Below are positions 6,623 through 15,133 of a DNA stretch of 18,574 nucleotides, one piece after another (positions within the stretch are counted from its first letter, which is position 1; every line of letters starts with the position of its first letter). A model generated the notes under the pieces. It was given only the letters and a program-made list of their open reading frames with translations. It was not told where the DNA came from and searched no databases. Origin of the DNA: an uncultured Bacilli bacterium (GTDB lineage: Bacteria; Bacillota_I; Bacilli_A; RF39; UBA660); the NCBI GenBank assembly GCA_934130405.1, contig CAKOXX010000024.1, forward strand, positions 1 through 18,574. The letters run 5' to 3'. Both the position numbers and the translations under genes were made by a program.

Positions 6623-8410
6623 ATGAAAATAAGAAAAAAATATATTTTAATAATTAGTTTAATAGCAATAATAATTGTTATTCTAGGAGTAAGTTATGCA
6701 TTATTGCAGAAAGATATAATTGGTAGTAATGGAAAAATAATTTATAAAGTCGGAGATTTAGAAGTTAAATTAGATGAATCAGGTTCAAAAGATATAAGCC
6801 TAACAAATGCTATTCCAGGGGAAGATAGTGAAGGACTAACTAATGAGCCTTATAGTTTTTCACTAGTAAATAATGCTACAACTGATTTAAAATATACCAT
6901 CTATTTAGAAGATGATATTGACGCTAAAAACAAATGTGGTACGGGTTGTGAGTTGGTGCCTTATAAATTTATAAGATACAATCTAGCAAATGATAGTGAA
7001 TCGTTAAAGACTGATAGCTTATCCTCTTCATCAAATGAATTATATACAGGAGCAATTAGTAGTAAATCAACCGATAAATTTAATTTAAGAATCTGGTTAT
7101 CAATTGATGCGGATAATACTGCTATGAATAAATACTACTTTGGAAAGTTAAAAGTAGTAATAAATCAAGGAGATGACTATTGTATCAGAAATGGATTTAC
7201 TACATTATCAGATTGCATGTTAGTAATGAATAATCATGAAACATCAGTAGAAACAGCTAAGACTAATATTAATGCCAAAGGAACACCAGACTTTTCCAAG
7301 ACAGCCACAACAAATGAAGGTTTGTTTATGTCAGAAGATGATGACGGAGCAAGTTATTATTATAGAGGAGCAGTAAAGAATAATTATGTATTATTTGCAG
7401 GTTTTATCTGGAGAATTATCCGACGCAATGGAGATGGAAGTGTTCGAATGATTTATGCAGGGAAGAAAACAAGTGCTACAGGAGAAGACACAGTAATAGG
7501 TAGATCATCATTTAATGGTAAAGATTGGGATGTTTCATCTGTTGGATATATGTATAATGAAAAGTTTTCGTTACATGAAAATAACGAAACTACAGGATAT
7601 GACAACTTTAATAACGCTTCAAAATATAACTATGGAACAGGATATACTTTCAATGAAACAATCAAGAAATTTACTTTAACAGGAACAATTAAACAATTGG
7701 CATGGAAAGATAAGCATGATGAAATCGTATTAGGAAAACTATATAGTTGTTTAAATAGAAATTGTAATGTAGTTTATAGAATAGTTGGTTATCAAAGCGA
7801 TACCAGAATTACTGTACAACCAATCTCATATAGTAGTGATAGTTATCAAGATGCAGTAACAAATAAAAATAGTTCTCTTGTTAAACTAGCTTTAGATACA
7901 TGGTATAAAAGCAATTTAACAAGTTATACATCATACTTAGCAGATGGAATGTTTTGCAATGATAGAAGTATCTCAAATGGTTCAGGCTATTTAGTATATC
8001 AAAATACGCAATACAGTGCTTTTATGCGAATATTTAATAGTTCTATTCCAAGCTTAAAATGTGCTCAAGCTAATGATAGATTTAAGGTATCAAATGAAAG
8101 CGCTAAGTTAGATTATCCAGTAGCATTAATAACAGCTGATGAAGTAGCAATAGCTGGAGGAGTTGCTGATAAAGAAAATAATAAGTCGTATTTGTATAAT
8201 GGTGTGACATACTGGACAATGACTCCTTCATATTATGATGCTTTTTGGACACTACAACATATGTATACAGTTGAATCAACTGGTAGTATCGAGGTTAGAA
8301 AAAGTGTATTTAGTAATGATTTTTTTATTAGACCAGTCATAAATCTAAAGTCTGATGTTAAAATATCTAGTGGAGATGGAACATCGATAGCACCATACAT
8401 AGTCAAATAA
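6623..8410 (+). CDS. Large exported protein with SipW/camelysin-like N-terminus and C-terminal DUF6273-like domain
   Basis: 595 residues, probably a surface or matrix protein. The N-terminus has basic residues (MKIRKKY), a hydrophobic stretch at about 7-24, then GVSYALLQKDIIGSNGKI and VGDLEVKL. This resembles the signal region of TasA/camelysin-type proteins processed by SipW-like peptidases. A beta-rich domain follows (about 40-190). Paired cysteines (CGTGC, CIRNG...DCML, CLNRNC, FC...KC) fit extracellular disulfides. The C-terminal 150 residues contain YWTMTPS and FIRPVINLKSDVKIS, a pattern I associate with DUF6273-like surface domains (tentative). The Shine-Dalgarno is AAGGTGAGG at about 6606-6614. 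Expression probably depends on read-through of the terminator at 6566-6594. No LPXTG sorting signal is present. Confidence 0.8.
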   Translation: MKIRKKYILIISLIAIIIVILGVSYALLQKDIIGSNGKIIYKVGDLEVKLDESGSKDISLTNAIPGEDSEGLTNEPYSFSLVNNATTDLKYTIYLEDDIDAKNKCGTGCELVPYKFIRYNLANDSESLKTDSLSSSSNELYTGAISSKSTDKFNLRIWLSIDADNTAMNKYYFGKLKVVINQGDDYCIRNGFTTLSDCMLVMNNHETSVETAKTNINAKGTPDFSKTATTNEGLFMSEDDDGASYYYRGAVKNNYVLFAGFIWRIIRRNGDGSVRMIYAGKKTSATGEDTVIGRSSFNGKDWDVSSVGYMYNEKFSLHENNETTGYDNFNNASKYNYGTGYTFNETIKKFTLTGTIKQLAWKDKHDEIVLGKLYSCLNRNCNVVYRIVGYQSDTRITVQPISYSSDSYQDAVTNKNSSLVKLALDTWYKSNLTSYTSYLADGMFCNDRSISNGSGYLVYQNTQYSAFMRIFNSSIPSLKCAQANDRFKVSNESAKLDYPVALITADEVAIAGGVADKENNKSYLYNGVTYWTMTPSYYDAFWTLQHMYTVESTGSIEVRKSVFSNDFFIRPVINLKSDVKISSGDGTSIAPYIVK

Positions 8411-8486
8411 AACTGACTTTTTTATCTTGATTTCTACTATAGATATGGTAGTATATAATACAACTTAAGAAAATGCTGGTGGTATA

Positions 8487-9236
8487 ATGCAAAAGAAAGA
8501 TGAACTTATTAATAAATTAAATAAGGATATAACTAGATTAGAACGAAAATTAGAATGTGAAAATTTATATAATATTCGTAACTCAATTATTAGTTCAGTG
8601 CTAAAAGACGTTCAAGTCGTTGATTTAGCACTACCTTTCATTGTTTCGGCGGTATTGATTGCTAATGCTCCAAATTTTAAAGATAATCCACCATTTTATA
8701 AGGACGAGATAACTGTTGATACTGATTTTGAAACAATTGATACTTCTAGTGGAATTCATTTAAAACATAACTCATCAGATTCTGATGATAAAACAAAGAT
8801 GATTAAATATTCTACTGGATGGAAAGTTGGAACTGATGGCTATTATGAACGAACAGAAACTATCTATCAATTAAATGATAAACTAAATCTAGATAATAAA
8901 GAGAAAATATTATCTATGTCTAAAGTTAAAATTGAACAATTGTTAAAAATCACCGATATCAAAACCATTAAGAAAGATGTGTTAACTAAAGATGACAGTA
9001 TTTATAATAAAGATGCTCTTATCATTGTAAATCATTCAACAACTAACGAACAAACGGTTAGACTAGAAAATGCAAACGAAAACTTTCAAAATTCTATCAC
9101 GTATCTTTTTTTAGTTTTTGTGTTTGGAAGTGGTCTTTGGAAAATAGAAGATTTATTTACAGAAAAATATTTAAAAGATTTTCAAGTAAATCATGGAGCG
9201 AAAAAAACAATTGCTGCTAAAAAGTTTGTGAGGTAA
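8487..9236 (+). CDS. Two-TM membrane protein with N-terminal coiled coil, unknown function
   Basis: 249 residues, family not recognised. Residues 2-30 are strongly charged with heptad-like leucines (DELINKLNKDITRLERKLE), predicting a coiled coil. Hydrophobic segments at about 44-60 and 202-219 flank a hydrophilic 140-residue region containing TGWKVGTDGYYERTETIYQL. The C-terminus is basic (KKTIAAKKFVR). With both ends in the cytoplasm the middle domain would be outside. It is followed 6 bases later by the gamma-glutamylcyclotransferase-like gene, so the two are likely co-transcribed. A TATAAT at 8454-8459 lies upstream, but the nearest -35-like TTGATT gives a 21-base spacer, so the promoter is unproven. 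Confidence 0.7.
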   Translation: MQKKDELINKLNKDITRLERKLECENLYNIRNSIISSVLKDVQVVDLALPFIVSAVLIANAPNFKDNPPFYKDEITVDTDFETIDTSSGIHLKHNSSDSDDKTKMIKYSTGWKVGTDGYYERTETIYQLNDKLNLDNKEKILSMSKVKIEQLLKITDIKTIKKDVLTKDDSIYNKDALIIVNHSTTNEQTVRLENANENFQNSITYLFLVFVFGSGLWKIEDLFTEKYLKDFQVNHGAKKTIAAKKFVR

Positions 9237-9242
9237 AAATTT

Positions 9243-9710
9243 ATGCTTAAGAAATATTATTTAGCTTACGGAAGTAATTTAAATCTAGAACATATGGCGT
9301 ATCGATGCCCAAGTGCTAAAGTAGTGGGAACTACTATTTTAGAAAATCATCGTTTGGTCTATAAGGGCAGTGCTGATGATTTTGCTTATCTAACAATAGA
9401 AAAGTATGAAGGAAAAAGTGTTCCTCTAGGAATTTTTGAGGTATCACATAAAGATATTTCTTCTTTAGATATATATGAAGGTTATCCGGAATTATATAAA
9501 AAAGAGTATATACCAGTCAAACTAGGAGATGAAACAAAAAAAGTCCTAATTTATATAATGAATCAAGACCTAACTTACCATCTTCCTTCCGAAGAATATA
9601 TTGAAAGTTGTATGACGGGGTATGAATATTTCGGGTTTAATAAGAAAATATTAGAACAAGCTTTATTAGATACCAAAGTAAATCTTCCTAAAAGATTATT
9701 TAAATGTTAA
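9243..9710 (+). CDS. Gamma-glutamylcyclotransferase-like (AIG2/GGCT fold) protein
   Basis: 155 residues of the GGCT-like fold, whose members form 5-oxoproline from gamma-glutamyl amines or peptides. The substrate-binding loop YGSNL is at residues 9-13, and the expected catalytic glutamate is Glu79 in DIYEGYP. PLGIFEVS supplies the central strand. The start is 6 bases after the preceding stop, so translation is probably coupled. The exact substrate is unknown; many bacterial members are uncharacterised. Confidence 0.88.
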   Translation: MLKKYYLAYGSNLNLEHMAYRCPSAKVVGTTILENHRLVYKGSADDFAYLTIEKYEGKSVPLGIFEVSHKDISSLDIYEGYPELYKKEYIPVKLGDETKKVLIYIMNQDLTYHLPSEEYIESCMTGYEYFGFNKKILEQALLDTKVNLPKRLFKC

Positions 9711-9734
9711 TATAATGATGGGAGAAATGAAAAG

Positions 9735-10151
9735 ATGCTAGTAAGTGAAATAAGAAAAGAAGTTAAAAAATATAATTAGAAGGAATCAGAAGATATCATA
9801 GTAGAATCATATAAAAGAATTTCAAAACAGAAATAAGAAGAATATAAAATTAAAATGAGCAACATTAAAGATAGATATAGTACAGAAATGTATGAACTTG
9901 AAGAAATATTAAATGATTTTAATCAGTGTAATTTAGAAATTTATTGTGACATAAATGAAATTGATAAAGGAATAAAATATTTTAAAGATAATTATATAAG
10001 CCAAGATGAAGAAGTCAAAGAGTATGTTTTATTAGAAGTATTAGATGATTATTCTCTAATAGATGAATGGGTTAAAGAATACGAAAGTAAAAAGAGTAAA
10101 ATAGCTTTTAGAAAGTCATTAAGAAAGAGGTATGCTAGCTTAAAAAAGTAA
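9735..10151 (+). pseudogene. Broken gene resembling DUF6155 proteins, two in-frame stops
   Basis: From ATG 9735 one frame runs MLVSEIRKEVKKYN, then TAG (9777-9779), then KESEDIIVESYKRISKQK, then TAA (9834-9836). It continues without interruption through MSNIKDRYSTEMYELEEI to the stop at 10151. The N-terminal part looks like the start of DUF6155-type proteins, which suggests the pieces were once one gene; that family call is tentative. A 98-residue ORF (9855-10151) remains open but has no convincing Shine-Dalgarno before its ATG. Most likely a pseudogene; translation of the downstream piece cannot be excluded. Confidence 0.6.
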
Positions 10152-10206
10152 AAAAGCCTTTATTTTTTAGGTAATATTTAGTAAAATAAACTCGAGGTGA
10201 AGAAAT

Positions 10207-10416
10207 ATGTTACACGATATATTGATGATTTTAATAGGAATCGTTATCGGAGCATTTATTGGATTCTTTATTGCTAGAAAGTTTACTAAAAAATATATGG
10301 AACAAAATCCACCTATCAATGAAGAAATGATTAAAGCATTGATGATGCAAATGGGAAGAAAACCAAGTCAGAAACAAGTAAATCAAATGATGAAATCAAT
10401 GCAAAAATATATGTAA
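10207..10416 (+). CDS. yneF: UPF0154 / YneF-family small membrane protein
   Basis: 69 residues. There is one N-terminal TM segment (about 4-23, ILMILIGIVIGAFIGFFIAR) with basic residues after it, then the conserved cytoplasmic part NPPINEEMIKALMMQMGRKPSQKQVNQMM. Length and motif fit YneF, a widespread Firmicutes protein of unknown function. The Shine-Dalgarno GAGGTGAA lies at about 10194-10201. An inverted repeat (10417-10423 with 10433-10439) follows the stop and overlaps the -35 box of valS; it has no T-run. Confidence 0.93.
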   Translation: MLHDILMILIGIVIGAFIGFFIARKFTKKYMEQNPPINEEMIKALMMQMGRKPSQKQVNQMMKSMQKYM

Positions 10417-10422
10417 GAATAG

Positions 10423-10451
10423 TTGCTATTTTACTATTCCTATATTATAAT
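10423..10451 (+). promoter_or_regulatory. Promoter of the T-box-valS unit
   Basis: TTGCTA (10423-10428), 17-base spacer, TATAAT (10446-10451). It is placed correctly to start the T-box leader just upstream of stem I. Confidence 0.7.
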
Positions 10452-10464
10452 ACCAATAAATACG

Positions 10465-10680
10465 TTGACTGTTGAGGAGTACATATTATTTTATTTTTAG
10501 AGAGTTAAGGTCTGGTGAAACTTAACAATAAAAGATATGGAAGGTAGCAACAAGAGTAGGATTTTTGAACTAATAGTAGGAAATCCCGGTAATTCCGTTA
10601 AAAAGATAAGGTATGTTTACATACGAATTAAGGTGGTACCACGAACTTCTCGTCCTTTGGATAGGGGAGTTTTTATTTTT
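10465..10680 (+). promoter_or_regulatory. T-box riboswitch (tRNA-Val sensing) upstream of valS
   Basis: Stem I is closed by GTTG (10471-10474) with CAAC (10548-10551) and carries the AGTA element (10478-10481), an AGAGAG element (10499-10504) and, on its 3' side, the specifier loop GGAAGGTAGC. The likely specifier codon is GUA (10544-10546), a valine codon matching the downstream gene. The conserved T-box sequence GGTGGTACCACG is at 10632-10643. It is followed by the terminator hairpin (10644-10655 with 10659-10671, several G-T pairs) and T-rich tract (about 10670-10680). By the family mechanism, uncharged tRNA-Val stabilises the antiterminator and turns valS on. Confidence 0.92.
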
Positions 10681-10695
10681 AGAAAGGGTGATATT

Positions 10696-13224
10696 ATGTT
10701 AGATAAGAAGTATAATCACAAGTTAGTAGAAGAAGAAAAGTATGATTACTGGTTGAAGAAAGGTTGTTTTAAGAGCGGTGATATGACTAAAAAGCCTTAC
10801 TGTATAGTTTTACCACCACCAAATGTTACAGGAAAACTTCACCTAGGTCATGCTTGGAATGTAACACTTCAAGATATAATTATTAGATATAAAAGAATGG
10901 AAGGTTATGATTGCTTATGGCTTCCAGGAATGGATCATGCAGCGATTGCAACAGAAGCTAAAGTAGTGGCAAGATTAAAGGAGAATGGTCGCAATAAATA
11001 TGAAGTTGGTCGTGATGAGTTCTTAGAAGAATGTTGGAAATGGACTAATGAACACGCTTCTATTATTAGAAGTCAATGGGCAAAACTTGGTATTTCCTTA
11101 GATTATTCTAAAGAAAGATTTACTCTTGATAAAGGCTTAGAAAGAGCTGTTAAAAAAGTATTTGTTGATTACTATAACAAAGGTTTAATCTATCGTGGAG
11201 AGAAAATTATCAACTGGGACCCAGTAGCAAAAACAGCTTTATCAAATGAAGAAGTTATCTATAAAGAAGAAAAAGGAGCTTTTTATCACTTGAAGTATAA
11301 ATTAGAAGATAGTGATAAATATATAGATGTGGCAACTACTAGACCAGAGACTTTATTTGGTGATATGGCAGTAGCTGTTAATGAAAATGATGAAAGATAT
11401 AAAGACTTTGTTGGTAAGAATGTAATTTTACCAATCGTTAATCGAAAGATACCAGTAATAACTGATCCACATGCTGATATGGAAAAGGGAACTGGAGCAG
11501 TAAAAATAACTCCTGCTCATGACCCTAACGACTATGAAGTTGGTTTAAGACATAATCTTACTAAACTAGTTATTATGAATGATGATGCAACCATGAACGA
11601 AAATTGCGGTAGTGCTTATGCTGGTCTTTCAAGAGAAGAAGCTCGTAAGAAAGTAATAGAAGAGTTAGAAAAGTCTAATCTATTATTAAAAGTTGAACCA
11701 ATAACACACGAAGTAGGTCATAGTGAAAGAACTGATGCTATCATTGAACCAATGATTAAGAAACAATGGTTTGTTAAGATGCGAGGCTTAGCTGATCAAG
11801 TTCTTGCTAATCAAAAAGATAGTAAAACAAAGGTTCACTTTGTTCCTTCTAGATATGAAAAAACAATGAATCATTGGATGGAGATAACTTACGATTGGTG
11901 TATTTCTCGTCAGTTATGGTGGGGACACAGAATACCAGCTTGGTATAAAGATGATGAAGTTTATGTTGGTGTTAATCCTCCTAAAGAAGAAGGTTGGGGT
12001 CAAGACGAAGATGTCCTAGATACTTGGTTTTCTAGTGCATTATGGCCTTTTGCTACTCTTGGTTGGCCAGAAGATACAGAGCTATTAAAGAGATATTATC
12101 CTAATAACTGTTTAGTAACAGGATATGATATCATACCTTTCTGGGTTAATAGAATGACTTTTCAAGGAGAAGAATTACTAGGTCAAAGACCATTTGAAGA
12201 CTGCTTGATTCATGGCTTAATTCGTGATAAGCAAGGAAGAAAGTTTAGTAAAAGTTTAGGTAATGGAATTGATCCATTTGATATGATTGAAAAGTATGGA
12301 GCAGATTCGTTAAGATATTATCTAGCAACAGATGTATCAGCAGGTACTGATATGCGTTTTGATGAAGATAAGATTAAAGCTACTTGGAATTATATTAATA
12401 AAATTTGGAATGCTTCAAGATTTGTTTTAACTAATATTAGTGATTTAACTAGTATTGAACTTGATAATTTAAAACCAGAAGATAAATGGATTTTAACTAA
12501 GTTTGAGAAAATGCTTCATACTGCTAAAAAGTTTATGGATAAATACCAATTTAATAATGCTTCTAGTGTAATTTATGACTTTGTTTGGACTCAGTTCTGT
12601 GATAGCTATATCGAAATGGCTAAATATAGTTTAGAAGATACGGCTACTAAATCAACATTATGTTATATCTTAACTAATATTTTAAAACTACTTCATCCAT
12701 TTATGCCTTATGTAACAGAAGAAATTTATCAAATGTTACCAGTTAAAGAGGAAGAATCTATTATGATAAGTAGTTATCCTAAGTATAGTAAGAAGTATAT
12801 CTATGAGTTAGAAGAGGAAGTAGTAGATGATGAAATAGAATTCATCAGAAGCTTTAGAAATGTTAAAGCAGAAAATAATATGACTAAAGATATGAAGGTT
12901 ATGTTTGATACAACTGATGATAATGATTTAATTGTTAAGATGTTAAAGCTAGATGAGAATTTAGTTAGTGAACCACTTGGTATTAAGTCATATAAGGTAT
13001 TTTCTAAAAGAGTAAAAGCAACTATTTTCTTTGAAAAGATGGAAACGGAAGCTGATAAAGTTCTAAAAGAGACACAAATTGCTACTTTAAAAGCTTCTAT
13101 TGCAAGACGTGAGAAATTACTAGCTAATGAAAATTATGTAGCAAAAGCTCCTAAAAATATTGTTGATATGGATAGACAAAAACTTCAAGAAGAAAAAGAT
13201 AAGTTAGCATTATTAGAGAAATAG
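10696..13224 (+). CDS. valS: Valine--tRNA ligase
   Basis: Class I aminoacyl-tRNA synthetase that charges tRNA-Val. The start is ATG 10696 with GGGTGAT upstream. The frame stays open back to 10537, but that extension lies in the T-box RNA and should not be annotated as protein. The product is 842 residues. It has PPPNVTGK then the HIGH-type motif HLGH at 49-52, the editing domain (TTRPETLFGD), the valine-specific DWCISRQLWWGHRIPAW, and the KMSKS-type motif KFSKS at 516-520. An anticodon-binding domain and a C-terminal coiled coil end in EEKDKLALLEK. The last 39 codons are copied, with changes, at 14934-15053. Confidence 0.98.
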   Translation: MLDKKYNHKLVEEEKYDYWLKKGCFKSGDMTKKPYCIVLPPPNVTGKLHLGHAWNVTLQDIIIRYKRMEGYDCLWLPGMDHAAIATEAKVVARLKENGRNKYEVGRDEFLEECWKWTNEHASIIRSQWAKLGISLDYSKERFTLDKGLERAVKKVFVDYYNKGLIYRGEKIINWDPVAKTALSNEEVIYKEEKGAFYHLKYKLEDSDKYIDVATTRPETLFGDMAVAVNENDERYKDFVGKNVILPIVNRKIPVITDPHADMEKGTGAVKITPAHDPNDYEVGLRHNLTKLVIMNDDATMNENCGSAYAGLSREEARKKVIEELEKSNLLLKVEPITHEVGHSERTDAIIEPMIKKQWFVKMRGLADQVLANQKDSKTKVHFVPSRYEKTMNHWMEITYDWCISRQLWWGHRIPAWYKDDEVYVGVNPPKEEGWGQDEDVLDTWFSSALWPFATLGWPEDTELLKRYYPNNCLVTGYDIIPFWVNRMTFQGEELLGQRPFEDCLIHGLIRDKQGRKFSKSLGNGIDPFDMIEKYGADSLRYYLATDVSAGTDMRFDEDKIKATWNYINKIWNASRFVLTNISDLTSIELDNLKPEDKWILTKFEKMLHTAKKFMDKYQFNNASSVIYDFVWTQFCDSYIEMAKYSLEDTATKSTLCYILTNILKLLHPFMPYVTEEIYQMLPVKEEESIMISSYPKYSKKYIYELEEEVVDDEIEFIRSFRNVKAENNMTKDMKVMFDTTDDNDLIVKMLKLDENLVSEPLGIKSYKVFSKRVKATIFFEKMETEADKVLKETQIATLKASIARREKLLANENYVAKAPKNIVDMDRQKLQEEKDKLALLEK

Positions 13225-13244
13225 AGGGAAACCTCTTTTTCTTT
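13223..13244 (+). terminator. Intrinsic terminator of valS
   Basis: AGAGG, GNRA loop GAAA, CCTCT (13223-13236), followed by a T-rich tract to 13244. It overlaps the valS TAG. The same hairpin, with loop GGAA, is present in the duplicate at 15052-15074. Confidence 0.8.
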
Positions 13245-13256
13245 TAAAACTTTTGT

Positions 13257-13285
13257 TTGACAATAATTGTTTTAGATGTAATAAT
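13257..13285 (+). promoter_or_regulatory. Promoter of the 13303 orphan gene
   Basis: Perfect TTGACA (13257-13262), 17-base spacer, AATAAT (13280-13285) with an upstream TG forming an extended -10. The Shine-Dalgarno GTGAGGTG follows. In the downstream duplicate the -35 has changed and the Shine-Dalgarno reads GTGAGATG. Confidence 0.65.
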
Positions 13286-13302
13286 TTAAGTGAGGTGTAA
13301 AA

Positions 13303-14925
13303 ATGGACGATTTAACAAAGAAGATAGCACAATTACTAGTAAAAGCTTCTAGTGATGAAAATTATGAAAAAAGATTAGCAGCAATTATAGATAATGAATA
13401 CAATCTACAATATGGTGAGGATAAGAAAGAGATAGTTGCTAATAGTGAAACGAAGGCAGTTTCTGAAGAAAAAGAACAAGAAGAAATTAAACAAGAGTCC
13501 ACTCCAGTTACAACTATTTTTGATGAACCTAGAGAAACTGCTAGTATAAAAGAAGAAAATGTAGAAACTAAGCAAGAAGAAAAGAAAAAAGTAGATATCA
13601 AACAAGATGAGTTTTCTAATTTTGAAATTGATACAGAGAATATAAGCAATGAAGCTTCCTGTGGTATTAAAGTTTATGATCACAATAAACAAAGCTATAA
13701 TTCTTTTATGAGAAGTAGTGGGATAAGTGAACAAGATGAAACTAAGGCTTCTAGTATGATGGGATACTTATCAAGAGATAATAGCTTTATTTCTTTACAA
13801 AAAGATGGTAGTTGTGAAATTATATATTCTGCAAATGAACTATTTGAATATGTAAAAAATAATAATCCAAGGGGATTTAATCTTGAAAGAAGTGCCAAAG
13901 GCTATCCTCAATTGATATTAAAACTTTCTAAAGAGCAGTTAATGGCAATCGATATTAATGAGGACACTAAATTTAGCTTTGCTAATGGTATGAGCTTAAT
14001 GAGTATATTATCTGATAGTTGTGGTAAGCCAAGTTATCACTTACCTAAAATAAGAGTTCCATTTACTAATGAGAAACATAAAAAGTATAAGACAAAAGAT
14101 TTGAATTTTATGCGTCAATTTATGGAGGTATATGGTATTATAAAAAACAACGAATCTGTTTCTCTAAATGATGTTATTAATGGATATCATTATAATGAAT
14201 TACAATGCTCTAGGATTGCTTTTACTAATGATGGAGAGCAATTAAATATTCAAGAAATGATAGAACTAGCACAAATGATTTATGCTGTTTCTGGTAATGA
14301 AACTTTAAGAAAAGAAGTTGTGTTTTTATCAGGAAGTAGCATTATTCCTGAATATTGTGGAAATAGAAGGGGTAGAAGTTTTTTACAGGATGATGATTCA
14401 ATCAATGTCAATTGTATACCAAATCCATCTAATAAAGAAATTTTTAATTTAAATATTGATATAAAAGATGGTTTATGTTCTTATAAAAATGTTCAGACAC
14501 TTTATAATTTTGTTAATAAGGTTGGAGGAAATACCATATTTCAAAATGCTAGTAGAGTGGAACAAATTTTATCTGATATGGAGCAAGGAAAAGAACCAAC
14601 GGCGACTTCTGCGCAGGAACTAGTGAATATTTATAAACGTGAAATAACTAAAAAAAGTCGCTCTGGATATGTTTTTAAAGAATCAGGTGGTAATTTTGGT
14701 TATTTCATTGATAAAGGTAAAAACGAAAGATTAAAATGTAAATATGATGCTTTGAAGAATGTTTCACTTTTGGCAAAAGAATGCCATTATGACGGAATAG
14801 TAAATGATGAAGAATTAGAACATTTAAGAGTAGTTTCTGAAACACAATGGTTTGATAGAATTAATTTATATCTTAATACAGTTGATCAAAATCAGAAGGC
14901 AGTAACTCATTCGGCCAAGAAGTAG
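13303..14925 (+). CDS. Orphan 540-residue soluble protein, unknown function
   Basis: I do not recognise a family. The N-terminal 40 residues form a helical module (MDDLTKKIAQLLVKASSDEN...NEYNLQYGE). A Lys/Glu/Gln-rich, probably disordered linker follows (about 42-105, for example KQEEKKKVDIKQ). From about 106 to 500 there is a globular part with FEIDTENISNEASCGIKVYD, SSMMGYLSRDNSFISLQKDGSCEIIY, IRVPFTNEKHKKY and CGNRRGRSFLQDDDSINVNCIP. There is no signal peptide or TM segment, so it is probably cytoplasmic. It has its own strong promoter and starts after the valS terminator. The N-terminal third is duplicated downstream in broken form, so this belongs to a small paralogous family in this genome. 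Confidence 0.75.
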   Translation: MDDLTKKIAQLLVKASSDENYEKRLAAIIDNEYNLQYGEDKKEIVANSETKAVSEEKEQEEIKQESTPVTTIFDEPRETASIKEENVETKQEEKKKVDIKQDEFSNFEIDTENISNEASCGIKVYDHNKQSYNSFMRSSGISEQDETKASSMMGYLSRDNSFISLQKDGSCEIIYSANELFEYVKNNNPRGFNLERSAKGYPQLILKLSKEQLMAIDINEDTKFSFANGMSLMSILSDSCGKPSYHLPKIRVPFTNEKHKKYKTKDLNFMRQFMEVYGIIKNNESVSLNDVINGYHYNELQCSRIAFTNDGEQLNIQEMIELAQMIYAVSGNETLRKEVVFLSGSSIIPEYCGNRRGRSFLQDDDSINVNCIPNPSNKEIFNLNIDIKDGLCSYKNVQTLYNFVNKVGGNTIFQNASRVEQILSDMEQGKEPTATSAQELVNIYKREITKKSRSGYVFKESGGNFGYFIDKGKNERLKCKYDALKNVSLLAKECHYDGIVNDEELEHLRVVSETQWFDRINLYLNTVDQNQKAVTHSAKK

Positions 14926-14933
14926 AATGCATT

Positions 14934-15053
14934 ATGAGAAAAAAGTTATTTGCTAATGAAAACTATGTAGCAAAAACTCCTAAAAATATCGTTGATATGG
15001 ATAGACAAAAACTTCAAGAAGAAAAAGATAAGTTAGCATTATTAGAGAAATAG
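14934..15053 (+). pseudogene. Duplicated C-terminal tail of ValRS (39 codons)
   Basis: ATG 14934 opens a frame with LFANENYVAKTPKNIVDMD and ending EEKDKLALLEK, stop TAG 15051-15053. It matches the end of valS (13105-13224), with only a few differences after the first residues. It encodes only a coiled-coil fragment, has no Shine-Dalgarno that stands out, and is best read as the edge of the tandem duplication. The frame has stayed open, so a short peptide is formally possible. Confidence 0.75.
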
Positions 15054-15074
15054 AGGGGAACCTCTTTTTCTTTT
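15052..15074 (+). terminator. Duplicated valS-type terminator
   Basis: AGAGG, loop GGAA, CCTCT (15052-15065), then a T-rich tract to 15074. This is the copy of the 13223-13244 terminator with a different GNRA loop. It could end transcription of the 13303 gene. Confidence 0.7.
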
Positions 15075-15133
15075 CAAAACGTTTATTTAATAATTATTAT
15101 TTGAGTATATTATGATTTAAGTGAGATGTAAAA

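Larger units (their letters stand above)
13109..13740 (+). repeat. Tandem duplication, parental-looking copy
   Basis: This segment covers the last codons of valS, its terminator, the promoter and the first part of the 13303 gene. It recurs about 1.83 kb downstream (14933 to about 15500) in the same order and orientation. The distance is 1829 bases between the two valS-type stops and 1831 between the two orphan-gene starts. This copy retains the intact reading frames and the perfect TTGACA box. Confidence 0.85.

Noticed and set aside
8427..8459. TTGATT and TATAAT before the 8487 gene as a promoter
   Set aside because: A 21-base spacer is outside the usual range; only the -10-like box is convincing.
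10149..10169. TAAAAAA/TTTTTTA hairpin after the DUF6155-like remnant
   Set aside because: Stem consists only of A-T pairs in AT-rich DNA, with no separate T-tract; expected by chance.
10417..10439. Inverted repeat after yneF (GAATAGT/ACTATTC)
   Set aside because: No T-run follows and it overlaps the valS -35 box; too short to claim either a terminator or an operator.
13362..13898. Three overlapping open frames on the minus strand inside the orphan gene
   Set aside because: Phe/Ser-rich low-complexity translations opposite the charged linker, with no ribosome binding sites; antisense shadows.
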